The notes below the pieces were generated by a model that saw nothing but the letters and a program-made list of their open reading frames with translations, was not told the origin of the DNA and ran no database searches. A stretch of DNA of 64,000 bases from Oceanimonas baumannii (GTDB taxonomy: Bacteria > Pseudomonadota > Gammaproteobacteria > Enterobacterales > Aeromonadaceae), in the NCBI RefSeq assembly GCF_002245495.1, contig NZ_NQJF01000005.1, forward strand, positions 124,001 through 188,000. Direction: 5' to 3'. The translations under genes were made by a program, and so were the position numbers. Below are positions 52,669 to 63,917 of the stretch, piece after piece. The first letter of the stretch is position 1. Each line of letters opens with the position of its first letter.

Positions 52669-54122
52669 CCCGGCACCTGAACTTTGTCGACGGCCGCTAT
52701 GTGGCCAACCGGTCCGGCGATACCTTCAACGTGGCCAATCCCGCCACCGGCGAGGTCAGCTATGAAGTGGAAATCGCCGACGAGCACATCAAGGAACTGG
52801 CCATCACTTCCGCCCGGCGCGGCTTCGCGCAGTGGTCAGCCATGACCGGCATGGAGCGGGCCCGTGTTCTGCAACGGGCGGTGTCCCTGCTGCGTGAGCG
52901 CAACGACGAGCTGGCACGTATTGAGGTGCTGGACACCGGCAAGCCCTGGCAGGAAGCCTCAGTGGTGGACGTGGTGACCGGTGCCGACAGCATCGAATTC
53001 TTCGCCGGTCTGGCCCCTTCCATCGAAGGCAACCAGCAGGATCTAGGCGGCGATTTCTACTATACCCGCCGGGAGCCGCTCGGCATTTGCGCCGGCATCG
53101 GTGCCTGGAACTATCCGCTGCAGATCGCCTGCTGGAAATCCGCACCGGCTCTGGCCTGCGGCAACGCCATGATCTTCAAGCCCTCGGAAGAAACCCCGCT
53201 GGGCGCACTCAAACTGGCCGAAATATTTATTGAAGCCGGGATACCCGCCGGGGTGTTCAACGTGGTGCAGGGCGACGGGGCGGTGGGTGCCTGGCTGACC
53301 GGCCACCCGGATATCGCCAAGGTGTCCTTCACCGGTGAGGTCAGCACCGGCAAAAGGGTCATGGCCGCTGCCGCCGGCAGCCTGAAGGAAGTCACTATGG
53401 AGCTGGGCGGCAAGTCGCCGCTGATTATCTTTGATGATGCGGATCTGGATGATGCGGTGTCTGCCGCCATGCTCGGTAACTTCTACACCCAGGGCGAGAT
53501 CTGCACCAATGGCACCCGGGTGTTTGTACATCACCGCATTTACCCGGCCTTTATGGAACAACTGCTGGAACGCACCCGCAACAATATTGTGGCCGGTGAC
53601 CCCATGGATCCCGCCACCAATTTCGGGGCGCTGATCTCGAAAGCCCACCAGGACAAAGTGCTGGGCTACATCCGCCAGGGTGTGGAAGAAGGTGCCACCC
53701 TGGCCCTCGGCGGCGAGGCGCTGCGCCCGGCATCCGCCCCCAATGGCTATTTTGTAGCCCCCACCATTTTCACCCACTGCCATGACCAGATGACCATCTG
53801 CCGGGAAGAGATCTTCGGCCCGGTGATGTCGGTACTGACCTTTGAAGACGAAGAGGAGGTGGTAGCGCGCGCCAATGACACCGACACCGGCCTGGCCGCC
53901 GGCGTATTTACCCGGGACATCCGCCGGGCACACCGGATGATTCACCAGCTGCAGGCAGGTATCTGCTGGATTAATGCCTATGGTGCTTCCCCCGCCGAAA
54001 TGCCCGTGGGCGGTTACAAGCTGTCCGGTGTTGGCCGGGAGAACGGACTGACCACACTGCACCATTACACCCAGCTGAAAGCGGTGTATGTGGGCATGAA
54101 CAAACTGGAAAGCCCGTTTTAA
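52659..54122 (+). CDS. betB: betaine aldehyde dehydrogenase
   Basis: The 487-residue aldehyde dehydrogenase is of standard length. It has [22 protein letters not shown] (Asn near 150), [14 protein letters not shown], general-base Glu in [11 protein letters not shown] (near 252) and catalytic Cys in GEICTNGTR (near 286). It oxidises betaine aldehyde to glycine betaine with NAD(P)+. ATG at 52659 lies within the end of betI, coupling the two. Confidence 0.96.
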   Translation: MSLTRHLNFVDGRYVANRSGDTFNVANPATGEVSYEVEIADEHIKELAITSARRGFAQWSAMTGMERARVLQRAVSLLRERNDELARIEVLDTGKPWQEASVVDVVTGADSIEFFAGLAPSIEGNQQDLGGDFYYTRREPLGICAGIGAWNYPLQIACWKSAPALACGNAMIFKPSEETPLGALKLAEIFIEAGIPAGVFNVVQGDGAVGAWLTGHPDIAKVSFTGEVSTGKRVMAAAAGSLKEVTMELGGKSPLIIFDDADLDDAVSAAMLGNFYTQGEICTNGTRVFVHHRIYPAFMEQLLERTRNNIVAGDPMDPATNFGALISKAHQDKVLGYIRQGVEEGATLALGGEALRPASAPNGYFVAPTIFTHCHDQMTICREEIFGPVMSVLTFEDEEEVVARANDTDTGLAAGVFTRDIRRAHRMIHQLQAGICWINAYGASPAEMPVGGYKLSGVGRENGLTTLHHYTQLKAVYVGMNKLESPF

Positions 54123-54160
54123 ACCGTGATAACGAAGGGCCAGTCGGCGGACATACATGG

Positions 54161-54180
54161 ACTCCCGCCTGCGCGGGAGT
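54161..54180. repeat. single palindromic repeat between betB and betA
   Basis: ACTCCCGC-CTGC-GCGGGAGT, flanked by TGG and GAC, is a solitary hairpin of the repeat family seen at 21.4 kb. It lies in the 123-bp gap between betB and betA and may affect the relative expression of betA. Confidence 0.85.
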
Positions 54181-54245
54181 GACAACACTGGCCTTCATGC
54201 CCACCAGTGATAGTGCGAACAGAAAACCGAATTCGAGGTAATACC

Positions 54246-55928
54246 ATGAATACCACTTTCGACTACATCATCGTAGGTGCCGGCTCCGCCGGCTGTGTGC
54301 TCGCCAACCGCCTGACTGAAGACGGTCAGTACTCCGTGCTGCTGCTGGAAACCGGCGGCAGCGACAAGAGCATCTTTATTCAGATGCCAACGGCCCTGTC
54401 CATTCCCATGAACACCAAAAAGTATGCCTGGCAGTTCGAGACCGAGCCTGAGCCCTTTCTCGATCAGCGTCGCATGCATTGCCCGCGTGGCAAGGTGCTG
54501 GGCGGCTCCTCCTCCATCAACGGCATGGTCTATGTGCGTGGCCATGCCCGCGACTTTGACGAATGGCAACAGCACGGTGCCGACGGCTGGGACTATGCCC
54601 ACTGCCTGCCCTATTTCAAGAAGGCGGAAACCTGGGCCTTCGGCGGTGACGACTATCGCGGTGAACAGGGTCCGCTCGGGGTAAATAACGGCAATCAGAT
54701 GAAAAACCCCCTGTACCAGGCCTTTGTGGACGCCGGGGTGGAAGCCGGTTACTTCCACACTCCCGACTACAATGGCCGCCAGCAGGAAGGCTTCGGCCCC
54801 ATGCACATGACGGTAAAAAACGGCGTGCGCTGGTCTACCGCCAACGCCTACCTGCGGCCGGCCATGGATCGTCCCAACCTGACCGTGGTAACCCACGCCC
54901 TGGCGCACAAGGTACTGCTGGAAGGTAAACAGGCGGTAGGCGTACGTTATGAACAAAACGGCCAGGTACAGGACGTGCGCGCCGGCAAGGAGGTCATTCT
55001 CAGCGCCGGCTCCATCGGCTCACCACACCTGCTGCAGCTGTCCGGCATCGGTGCCAGGGAAACACTGGAAAGCGCCGGCATTGAGGTGCAGCACGAGCTG
55101 CCCGGGGTGGGCGAAAACCTGCAGGATCACCTGGAGTTCTATTTCCAGTTCCGTTGCAAACAGCCCATTTCTCTCAATGGCAAGCTGGATCCGTGGAACA
55201 AGTTTCTGATTGGCAGCCGCTGGCTGCTCAAAAAAGACGGCCTGGGTGCCACCAACCACTTTGAATCCTGCGGCTTTATCCGTTCCAAAGCCGGAGTGGA
55301 ATGGCCCGATCTGCAGTATCACTTTTTGCCTGCTGCCATGCGCTACGATGGCCGTGAGGCGTTTGACGGCCATGGCTTTCAGGTGCATATCGGTCACAAC
55401 AAGCCGCAAAGCCGGGGATATGTAAAAGTGGCCAGCGCCGATCCCGGCACTGCGCCGCGCATTCGCTTCAATTATCTGGAGCACGAAGCAGACCGCGAAG
55501 GCTTCCGCGCCTGCGTAAGGCTGACCCGGGAAATTATCAATCAGCCGGCGATGGATGCCTACCGGGAAGCGGAAATCCAGCCAGGTGAGCATATTCACAC
55601 CGATGAACAAATCGATGCCTTTGTGCGCGAGGCGGTGGAAAGCGCCTACCACCCTTCCTGCACCTGCAAAATGGGCACAGACAAACTGGCGGTGGTCGAC
55701 CCGGAAGCCAAAGTACATGGCATCAAAGGCCTCCGCGTGGTGGACTCTTCTGTCTTCCCTACCATTCCCAACGGCAACCTCAATGCCCCCACCATCATGG
55801 TGGCGGAGCGGGCCGCCGATCTGATCCGGGGAAAAACCCCGCTGGCACCGTCCGAGGCAGAAATCGGCCTGGATCCCGAGTGGCAAAACCAGCAACGTGC
55901 CGGCCAGCCGGCACGTCAGACCGGTTAA
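54246..55928 (+). CDS. betA: choline dehydrogenase
   Basis: The 560-residue GMC-family flavoprotein has [20 protein letters not shown] (FAD site), [20 protein letters not shown] near residue 83, [17 protein letters not shown], and the C-terminal catalytic region HPSCTCKMG with His in the first position, plus [21 protein letters not shown]. It oxidises choline to betaine aldehyde (and can act on the aldehyde) at the membrane. ATG at 54246 follows GAGGTA. It is third in betI-betB-betA. Confidence 0.96.
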   Translation: MNTTFDYIIVGAGSAGCVLANRLTEDGQYSVLLLETGGSDKSIFIQMPTALSIPMNTKKYAWQFETEPEPFLDQRRMHCPRGKVLGGSSSINGMVYVRGHARDFDEWQQHGADGWDYAHCLPYFKKAETWAFGGDDYRGEQGPLGVNNGNQMKNPLYQAFVDAGVEAGYFHTPDYNGRQQEGFGPMHMTVKNGVRWSTANAYLRPAMDRPNLTVVTHALAHKVLLEGKQAVGVRYEQNGQVQDVRAGKEVILSAGSIGSPHLLQLSGIGARETLESAGIEVQHELPGVGENLQDHLEFYFQFRCKQPISLNGKLDPWNKFLIGSRWLLKKDGLGATNHFESCGFIRSKAGVEWPDLQYHFLPAAMRYDGREAFDGHGFQVHIGHNKPQSRGYVKVASADPGTAPRIRFNYLEHEADREGFRACVRLTREIINQPAMDAYREAEIQPGEHIHTDEQIDAFVREAVESAYHPSCTCKMGTDKLAVVDPEAKVHGIKGLRVVDSSVFPTIPNGNLNAPTIMVAERAADLIRGKTPLAPSEAEIGLDPEWQNQQRAGQPARQTG

Positions 55929-55943
55929 TCACTGTTCTGGAAC

Positions 55944-55964
55944 GAGGCGGTAGAATACCGCCTC
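55944..55964. terminator. hairpin between betA and LysR gene
   Basis: GAGGCGGTA-GAA-TACCGCCTC, 15 bp after the betA stop, without a T run. A possible terminator shared by the convergent genes. Confidence 0.45.
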
Positions 55965-56838
55965 AGCCCTGCTCAAAATCGTCCCACCAGGGCGGATCGC
56001 CAAAGTAACCGTCCATAAAATCGATAAAACGGCTGATCTTGCCCGGCAACAGGGTGCGGTGAGCATACACCGCATACAACCCCATGGGTGCAGGTGCCTG
56101 CCCGGGCAGCAGCACTTTCAGCCGCCCGTCGGCAATGGCCGGGCCGACAATAAAGGTAGGCTGAACCGTGATACCAGCCCCCTGAATGGCCGCTTCCACC
56201 AGCACATCCCCATTATTACAGGAAAGTGCCGCCTCCTGTGCCAGGCCGATATCTTGTTCCATATAGCTGTAGTGCAGACAACGATGCTGCCCCAGCTCCG
56301 ACAGATGCTCCGGTGTGCCATGGCGGACCAGGTAATCCGGCGAGGCGCAGATTACCAGACGCACCGGTGCCATGCGCCGGGCAATCAACGAGGAGCTTTT
56401 AAGGTGACCGATACGCAGCGCGATATCAAAGCCTTCCTCCACAATATCCACCTTGCGATCATTCAGTTGCAAATCCACACTCACATGCTCGTGAGCACGC
56501 TGAAAGTCACACAGCAGGGGAGCCAGATGCCGGGTGGCGAACGACACCGGGGCACTGATCCGCAACCGGCCCCGGGGCTGATCCTCGCTCAACCCTTGTT
56601 CCATCTCGTCGAGATTATCCAGCACCTGCCGTGCCCGTTCGGCATAACGCCGCCCTGCCTCGGTCACATGCACCTTGCGGGTAGAGCGGTTCAGCAAGCG
56701 AGTCGCCAGCCGGGCTTCCAGCCGGGCCACGTATTTGCTGACCAGCTGGGGGGACCAGCCGAGCCGCTCCGCAGCGCGGGTAAAACTGCCTTCGGTGACC
56801 ACAGTAACGAAGGCACGCATGGTATCAATACGATCCAT
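55963..56838 (-). CDS. LysR-family transcriptional regulator
   Basis: The 291-residue protein begins DRIDTMRAFVTVVTEGSFTRAAERLGWSPQLVSKYVARLEARL, a typical LysR HTH of the CrgA/DmlR subgroup, with a substrate domain after residue 90. It is divergent from the DoxX gene, with a perfect dyad between them (56905-56922). Likely regulator of the DoxX and LigB-type dioxygenase genes. Confidence 0.9.
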   Translation of the reverse strand: MDRIDTMRAFVTVVTEGSFTRAAERLGWSPQLVSKYVARLEARLATRLLNRSTRKVHVTEAGRRYAERARQVLDNLDEMEQGLSEDQPRGRLRISAPVSFATRHLAPLLCDFQRAHEHVSVDLQLNDRKVDIVEEGFDIALRIGHLKSSSLIARRMAPVRLVICASPDYLVRHGTPEHLSELGQHRCLHYSYMEQDIGLAQEAALSCNNGDVLVEAAIQGAGITVQPTFIVGPAIADGRLKVLLPGQAPAPMGLYAVYAHRTLLPGKISRFIDFMDGYFGDPPWWDDFEQG

Positions 56839-56904
56839 GAACAGACTCCCGGGAGTTTATAATCAACAATATGTTTATAATAAAACAATATCAGCCCGAT
56901 TAAT

Positions 56905-56922
56905 CTATCAATATGATGATAG
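56905..56922. promoter_or_regulatory. candidate LysR operator CTATCA-N6-TGATAG
   Basis: A perfect 6-bp inverted repeat around ATATGA, containing the T-N11-A frame of LysR sites, in the gap between divergent LysR and DoxX genes. Confidence 0.6.
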
Positions 56923-56983
56923 TAAAGTGTCCTCCATGCCCCGATGCTGAAACGGGAACAACGATTATCCTGAGGAGGAGACC

Positions 56984-57448
56984 ATGATGAACACCCGACT
57001 GACTCACACCCTGCTGCGTTCCGATTCCGGCCTGGCTGCCCTGGTACTGCGCTTGCCCCTCGGCATTATCCTCGCCGCACACGGTGCTCAGAAATTGTTT
57101 GGCTGGTTTGGCGGCTACGGCCTGGACGGTACCGGACAGTGGATGGCCAGTATCGGCCTTGAGCCCGGCTTTCTGATGGCCCTGCTCGCCGGCAGCGCCG
57201 AGTTCTTCGGCGGTCTGGCCCTGGCACTGGGTCTGCTGACCCGGCCAGCAGCGATTGTGTCCGCCTTCACCATGCTGGTAGCCCTGTTCAGCGTACACAT
57301 CGGTAACGGCCTGTTCATGGCCAACAATGGTTACGAGTATGCCCTGGCGCTGTTCGCCGCCACCGCGGCTCTGGCCATTCAGGGTGCCGGCCGCTACTCC
57401 CTCGACCAGTGGCTGCTGAGCAAACTGGCCGCCAAGAACCGCGGCTGA
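56984..57448 (+). CDS. DoxX-family membrane protein
   Basis: The 154-residue protein has four hydrophobic helices. The DoxX hallmark LRLPLGIILAAHGAQKLFGWFGGYG comes first, then FLMALLAGSAEFFGGLALALGLLTRPAA and VHIGNGLFMANNGYEYALALF. The function of such proteins is not firm; they are often next to redox or dioxygenase genes, as here. GAGGAGG lies before the ATG pair at 56984. Confidence 0.92.
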   Translation: MMNTRLTHTLLRSDSGLAALVLRLPLGIILAAHGAQKLFGWFGGYGLDGTGQWMASIGLEPGFLMALLAGSAEFFGGLALALGLLTRPAAIVSAFTMLVALFSVHIGNGLFMANNGYEYALALFAATAALAIQGAGRYSLDQWLLSKLAAKNRG

Positions 57449-57509
57449 TCACCGGCACTTCCGCGAAGGAACATCATCCCCGTACAGACAGGGACGGGAG
57501 CCAATTCGC

Positions 57510-57860
57510 CAGATGGCATTTTTGGTTGAGAACGTGCACATCAGCCCTGGGCTCCCGCCTTCGCGGGAGCGACGGTGGATAGTCAGATACGTTCTTCATT
57601 AGGAGCATCACTCCCCAGAAGGCGCTTTTGGTTAAGAGTATGCATCTCTGCCCTGGGCTCCCGCCTCCGCGAGAGCGACGGTGGATAGTCAGATACGTTC
57701 TTCATTAGGAGCATCACTCCCCAGAAGGCGCTTTTGGTTAAGAGTATGCATCTCTGCCCTGGGCTCCCGCCTCCGCGGGAGCGACGGAGGATGGTCAGAT
57801 ACGTTATTTCCGCAAAGGCGTTATCCCCGTATGGACGGGGACGGGAGTCCAGTGCCCCAT
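57510..57860. repeat. second-type composite repeats (3 units, about 107 bp)
   Basis: Units of GGCGCTTTTGGTTAAGAGTATGC..CCCTGGGCTCCCGCCTCCGCGGGAGCGACGG..CAGATACG occur three times, with TTTTGGTT near 57519, 57625 and 57732. They share hairpin A with the 23 and 28 kb arrays but have a different spacer. An inverted relative lies at about 13880-13950. The array fills the 448-bp gap between the DoxX and dioxygenase genes. Confidence 0.88.
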
Positions 57861-57896
57861 ATATCTAAAATCAGCGACCAACACCAGGAGATCACC

Positions 57897-58709
57897 ATGA
57901 CCTCATTCACCGACATCGTCTTTCTTTCCCACGGTGGTGGCCCATTGCCGCTGCTCGGGGATCCCGCTCATGCCGAGCTGGTCGCCAGCCTCACTCAACT
58001 GGCCAGCGAACTGCCCCGGCCGGACGCCATTCTGCTGGTCAGCGCCCACTGGGAAGAAACCGAGCCCACCCTGACCTCCGGAGCCAGGCCCGGCCTTATC
58101 TACGACTATTACGGCTTTCCGCCCGAGTCCTATCAGATTGAATACCCCTGCCCCGGTGCCCCCGCCCTGGCGCAGCAGGTACAACAGGCGCTGCATTCCG
58201 CCGGTCTGCCATGCCGGCTGGACGACAACCGCGGTTTTGATCACGGCATGTTTGTTCCGCTGAAACTGATGTATCCCGGGGCCGATATTCCCTGTGTGCA
58301 GCTGTCGCTGGCCAGCCATATGGATGCCGGCTTTCACCTGGCCATGGGACAGGCGCTGCGAGCACTGAAGGGCCAGCGCCTGCTGGTGATCGGCTCCGGT
58401 TTTTCCTTTCACAATATGCACGAATTCTTTACTGAACGTCCCGAAGCAAACGATAAAAACCGGGCCTTTGAGCACTGGCTGACTCAAACCTGTACCGATC
58501 CGGCGTTGACCGAGGAAGAACGCAAGGACCGCCTGGTGCACTGGGAACAGGCACCTTATGCCCGTTTTTGCCACCCGCGGGAAGAGCATTTGCTACCCCT
58601 GCACCTGTGCTACGGACTGGCTGGCCGGGCCTGTGATCAGCATCTCTCGCTCACTATTCTGCACAAGCAGGCCGGCTTGTTCTGCTGGTTCGGTGACACC
58701 GGCCATTGA
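57897..58709 (+). CDS. class III extradiol ring-cleavage dioxygenase (LigB/DodA type)
   Basis: The 270-residue protein has FLSHGGGPLPLLGD at the start (metal His), SAHWEE (His near 51), RGFDHGMFVPLKLMYP, QLSLASHMD and GSGFSFHNMHEF, matching 4,5-DOPA extradiol dioxygenase-like proteins. The zinc or iron site appears intact. The ATG at 57897 follows CCAGGAGA; in-frame sequence upstream consists of repeat DNA. With the DoxX and LysR genes it forms a common small group; the natural substrate is not known. Confidence 0.92.
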   Translation: MTSFTDIVFLSHGGGPLPLLGDPAHAELVASLTQLASELPRPDAILLVSAHWEETEPTLTSGARPGLIYDYYGFPPESYQIEYPCPGAPALAQQVQQALHSAGLPCRLDDNRGFDHGMFVPLKLMYPGADIPCVQLSLASHMDAGFHLAMGQALRALKGQRLLVIGSGFSFHNMHEFFTERPEANDKNRAFEHWLTQTCTDPALTEEERKDRLVHWEQAPYARFCHPREEHLLPLHLCYGLAGRACDQHLSLTILHKQAGLFCWFGDTGH

Positions 58710-58793
58710 GCGTTTTTGCCGCCCGGCGCACGGCAACCGGATCCTGTCGGTGCCAAGATGACAGCTCCAATCCACGATGAACAGGACGACAAC

Positions 58794-59057
58794 ATGGCCG
58801 GAGGATGGTCACGGGACGGTGCCGTGCAGGAGCAAATAGATGCCAGTGTGGAGGATGCGGTACAAACTGCCCGCAACCGGCTCAGTGCCGGCGACAGCCT
58901 GAGCCACTGCGAGGAATGCGAAGCTCCCATTCCCGACGCCCGGCGTCAGGCGGTGCCGGGAGTGCGGCTGTGCATCGAATGCCAGAGTAAACAGGAAAGA
59001 CAGCATCAAAGCAGCAGCATTAACCGCCGAGCCAGTAAAGACAGCCAGTTAAGGTAG
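58794..59057 (+). CDS. DksA/TraR-type C4 zinc-finger protein (YbiI-like)
   Basis: The 87-residue protein closely follows E. coli YbiI: AGGWSRDGAVQEQIDASVEDAV, then the zinc finger CEECEAPIPDARRQAVPGVRLCIECQ and the terminal NRRASKDSQLR. ATG at 58794 is preferred because YbiI starts there and AGGA lies upstream; ATG at 58758 is an in-frame alternative. It may bind RNA polymerase like other small DksA relatives. Confidence 0.9.
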   Translation: MAGGWSRDGAVQEQIDASVEDAVQTARNRLSAGDSLSHCEECEAPIPDARRQAVPGVRLCIECQSKQERQHQSSSINRRASKDSQLR

Positions 59058-59103
59058 CATTTTCCAGAAAATACTACCTGTGGCTGGCGGGCACAGCGCC
59101 GGT

Positions 59104-61071
<1,968 letters not shown>

Positions 61072-61080
61072 GGCCGCCAC

Positions 61081-61860
61081 CTATTGCATGTGCCAGCCGT
61101 GGCTGACCACCACCGACTGACCGGTCAGGGCCGCCGACGGAAATGCCGCCAGATGAACAGCCAGCTCGGAAACGTCTTCCAGGGTGGTAAATTCACCATC
61201 CACGGTGTGTTTCAACATGACATTACGCACCACTTCCGCTTCACTCAGGCCCAGTTCCCGGGCCTGCTCGGGAATTTGCTTGTCCACCAGAGGAGTACGC
61301 ACAAAGCCCGGACAGATAATATTACTGCGCACACCCTGTTCGGCTCCTTCCCGGGCCACGGTGCGGCACAGCCCCAGCATGCCGTGTTTGGCCGCCACAT
61401 AGGGTGCCTTGAGTGGCGAGGCCTCCAGAGAATGGACCGAACCCATATAGAGCATGACACCGCCCCCATTGGCATACATGGGAGTCAGCACCGCCCGGGT
61501 GAGCAGAAAGGCACCGTCAAGGTGCACATTCAGCACTCGCTGCCAGTCGGCATAATCCAGCTTGTGTACCGGTTCAATATGCTGAATTCCGGCATTGGCC
61601 AGGGCGATGTCCAGCCGGCCCCAGTGCTGTACGACCCGGGCCACACTGGCATTGACCGCCTGCTCATTGGTCACATCCATTTCCAGGGCAATGGCCTCGC
61701 CCCCTTCGGCCACAATGCCAAGCACGGTTTGCTCGGCACTGGCCAGGCTGAGATCGGCGACCGCTACCCGGGCTCCTTCCCGGGCATAATGCCGGGCAAT
61801 AGCCCGGCCAATGCCCTGACCGGCACCGGTAATCAACGCCACTTTGTTTTCAAGACGCAT
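61081..61860 (-). CDS. bdhA: 3-hydroxybutyrate dehydrogenase
   Basis: The 259-residue SDR has ALITGAGQGIGRAIARHYA (NAD motif), NAGIQHIEPV, catalytic Ser in MGSVHSLEAS, YVAAKHGMLG (Tyr-Lys) and NIICPGFVRTPLVDKQI, which matches 3-hydroxybutyrate dehydrogenases. It oxidises (R)-3-hydroxybutyrate to acetoacetate, which the next gene product activates. It lies 27 bp after dctM, so it is part of the TRAP operon. Confidence 0.92.
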   Translation of the reverse strand: MRLENKVALITGAGQGIGRAIARHYAREGARVAVADLSLASAEQTVLGIVAEGGEAIALEMDVTNEQAVNASVARVVQHWGRLDIALANAGIQHIEPVHKLDYADWQRVLNVHLDGAFLLTRAVLTPMYANGGGVMLYMGSVHSLEASPLKAPYVAAKHGMLGLCRTVAREGAEQGVRSNIICPGFVRTPLVDKQIPEQARELGLSEAEVVRNVMLKHTVDGEFTTLEDVSELAVHLAAFPSAALTGQSVVVSHGWHMQ

Positions 61861-61887
61861 GACTGTCTCTCCTTGTAATATGCATCG

Positions 61888-63264
61888 TTACTGTCCGCCA
61901 TAGACATAAGCGGGCAGCCAGGTTGCCAGGGGCTCAAACACAAACACCAGCCCCAGCCCCAGCAGCTGCAGGCAGATAAAAGGGGCGACTCCCCGGTAAA
62001 TGTCCTGGGTGGTAATCTCGGGCGGGCATACCCCCTTGATGTAGAACAGGGCAAACCCCACCGGCGGCGTCAGAAAGGACGTTTGCAGACAAAGCGCAAA
62101 CAGCACCGCAAACCACACCGGCTCCACCCCCAGAGAAAACACCACCGGGGCGACCAGCGGCAGAATGATCAGGGTGATTTCCACCCAGTCGAGGAAGAAC
62201 CCCAGCAGAAATGTAATAAACAGGATGGTGAGCATCACCCCGGTGGTGCCAAAGGGCAGCCCGGTGATGGCCGCACGGATCACATCGTCGCCACCCAGCC
62301 CCCGCAGCACGGCGGCAAATACGGTGGCACCGATGAAAATACCGAAAATAAAGGCGGTGGTTCGGCTGGTCTGATAAAGCGAATCGCGCAGCACCTGCCA
62401 GTTCAGCCGGCGGCTGCACAAGGCCAGCACCATGGCCCCGAGCGCCCCCACCGCCGAGGCTTCGGTGGTCGTGGCAATGCCATTAAAAATCGAGCCCAGC
62501 ACCACCCCTATCAGCCCCAGCGGGGGCAGCACGGCCATCGCCACATCCAGCCAGGCACGGGCGTCCATGGCCTGCTTGTGCTCGGGAGCCGGTGCCGCGT
62601 CTTTTTTAAACCAGGCCAGCAGCACGATATAAAGCACATACATGACGCCCAGCATCACGCCGGGCAGCAGCGCCGCCATAAACAGCTTGCCCACCGAGGC
62701 AGAGGGAGTGCCCAGCCGGTCGGCCATCAGCACCAGCATAATGCTGGGGGGAACCAGAATACCCAACGTGCCCACCGAGCAGGCAGTGCCCACGGCCAGG
62801 CTGCGGTTATAGTTGGCCTGCAACATGGGGCCGATAGACAGCATGCCCAGCAGCACCACAGAAGCCCCTACAATGCCGGTGGAAGCCGCCAGCAGCATAC
62901 CCACAATCACCACGGTGAGTGCATAGCCACCCCGCAGCGGCCCCAGGGCCCGTACCAGACTGTGCATCAGCCGTTCGGCAATGCCGGAGCGATCCAGCAT
63001 GATGCCCATAAAAATGAACAACGGCAGTGCTACCATCAGCTCATTGGCCATGATGCCGAACAGGCGGGCATCCAGTACCCCTATGGTGCCGTTCCAGGTG
63101 AACCAGAGATTGGCATCAAACTGCTCTACCATCACATAACCGGCCAGGGCAAACAGCAGTCCGGTGCCGGCCAGTACCCACGCCACCGGGAAACCCAGCA
63201 GCAAAAGCCCCATAAAGGTGGCGAACATGGCCACCACCAGCAGTGTTTCCAGCTCCATGGTCAT
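61888..63264 (-). CDS. dctM: TRAP transporter large permease DctM
   Basis: The 458-residue protein has about 12 hydrophobic helices of the DctM family: FMGLLLLGFPVAWVLAGTG, LPLFIFMGIMLDRSGIAERLM, SVGTLGILVPPSIMLVLMAD, GFFLDWVEITLIILPL and LTPPVGFALFYIKGV. It forms the inner-membrane channel with DctQ. The start overlaps the dctQ stop by 4 bp. Confidence 0.94.
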   Translation of the reverse strand: MTMELETLLVVAMFATFMGLLLLGFPVAWVLAGTGLLFALAGYVMVEQFDANLWFTWNGTIGVLDARLFGIMANELMVALPLFIFMGIMLDRSGIAERLMHSLVRALGPLRGGYALTVVIVGMLLAASTGIVGASVVLLGMLSIGPMLQANYNRSLAVGTACSVGTLGILVPPSIMLVLMADRLGTPSASVGKLFMAALLPGVMLGVMYVLYIVLLAWFKKDAAPAPEHKQAMDARAWLDVAMAVLPPLGLIGVVLGSIFNGIATTTEASAVGALGAMVLALCSRRLNWQVLRDSLYQTSRTTAFIFGIFIGATVFAAVLRGLGGDDVIRAAITGLPFGTTGVMLTILFITFLLGFFLDWVEITLIILPLVAPVVFSLGVEPVWFAVLFALCLQTSFLTPPVGFALFYIKGVCPPEITTQDIYRGVAPFICLQLLGLGLVFVFEPLATWLPAYVYGGQ

Positions 63265-63857
63265 TTCTCCGGGGTTGGCAGCCAGCTGACCCGCTTCACT
63301 TTTTCAGGCGAGCCGATACGGCGTGGAAAGTTAAACAGCAAGGTGGCGCAGCGCAGCCCGCGGGAAAACAGTGCCAGCGCAACCAGCATCAGCCCCAGAG
63401 GCAATACACTCTTGAAAATAAAGCGGTAAGGCAGGCCGCTGGGGGCTTGGGAACGCTCCGTATATACCCAGGCCTTCCAGGCGTAGGGGATGAGCGTGTC
63501 TATCATCAGTGCCATAATCGGCAGCGCCAGCAGTAGAATACCCGCCAGCTCAATACGGGCCTGAGTGCGCAGGGAAAAGCGCTCTCTCAGTACGTCCACC
63601 CGCACATGGTCATCCTCGACCACCGCATAACCCAGCGAGAGCATGGTAGCGATGCCGAACAAGTGCCAGGACAACTCTTCCAGTGCAATCGAGCCCGCCG
63701 ACAATACAAAACGGCTGAATACATTGGTGATCACCACCACCAGCACCGCCAGCCACAGCCAGGCACTGAGCCTGCCTACGCCGGACACCAGCCGGTCCAG
63801 CCATAATGACAGCTGGTTGTGGGGCAGCACGGCAGGGGAACGGGGTTCTTTTGACAT
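63261..63857 (-). CDS. dctQ: TRAP transporter small permease DctQ
   Basis: The 198-residue protein has four helices, with the DctQ hallmark FSRFVLSAGSIALEELSWHLFGIATMLSLGYAV and VRVDVLRERF. Its C-terminal tail is polar. It overlaps dctM by 4 bp and follows the dctP gene after a 60-bp gap with a strong hairpin. Confidence 0.92.
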   Translation of the reverse strand: MSKEPRSPAVLPHNQLSLWLDRLVSGVGRLSAWLWLAVLVVVITNVFSRFVLSAGSIALEELSWHLFGIATMLSLGYAVVEDDHVRVDVLRERFSLRTQARIELAGILLLALPIMALMIDTLIPYAWKAWVYTERSQAPSGLPYRFIFKSVLPLGLMLVALALFSRGLRCATLLFNFPRRIGSPEKVKRVSWLPTPEK

Positions 63858-63877
63858 AACAACCTCCTCAGTCGCAT

Positions 63878-63912
63878 CCGCACAGAGCGGGCACGGCGGT
63901 GCCCGCTCTGCG
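63878..63912 (-). promoter_or_regulatory. intra-operon hairpin between dctP and dctQ
   Basis: On the minus strand AGAGCGGGCAC-CGCC-GTGCCCGCTCT is a stable stem without T run. Such stems after dctP usually raise the level of the binding protein over the permeases by protecting or attenuating the transcript. Confidence 0.65.
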
Positions 63913-63917
63913 GTTAA

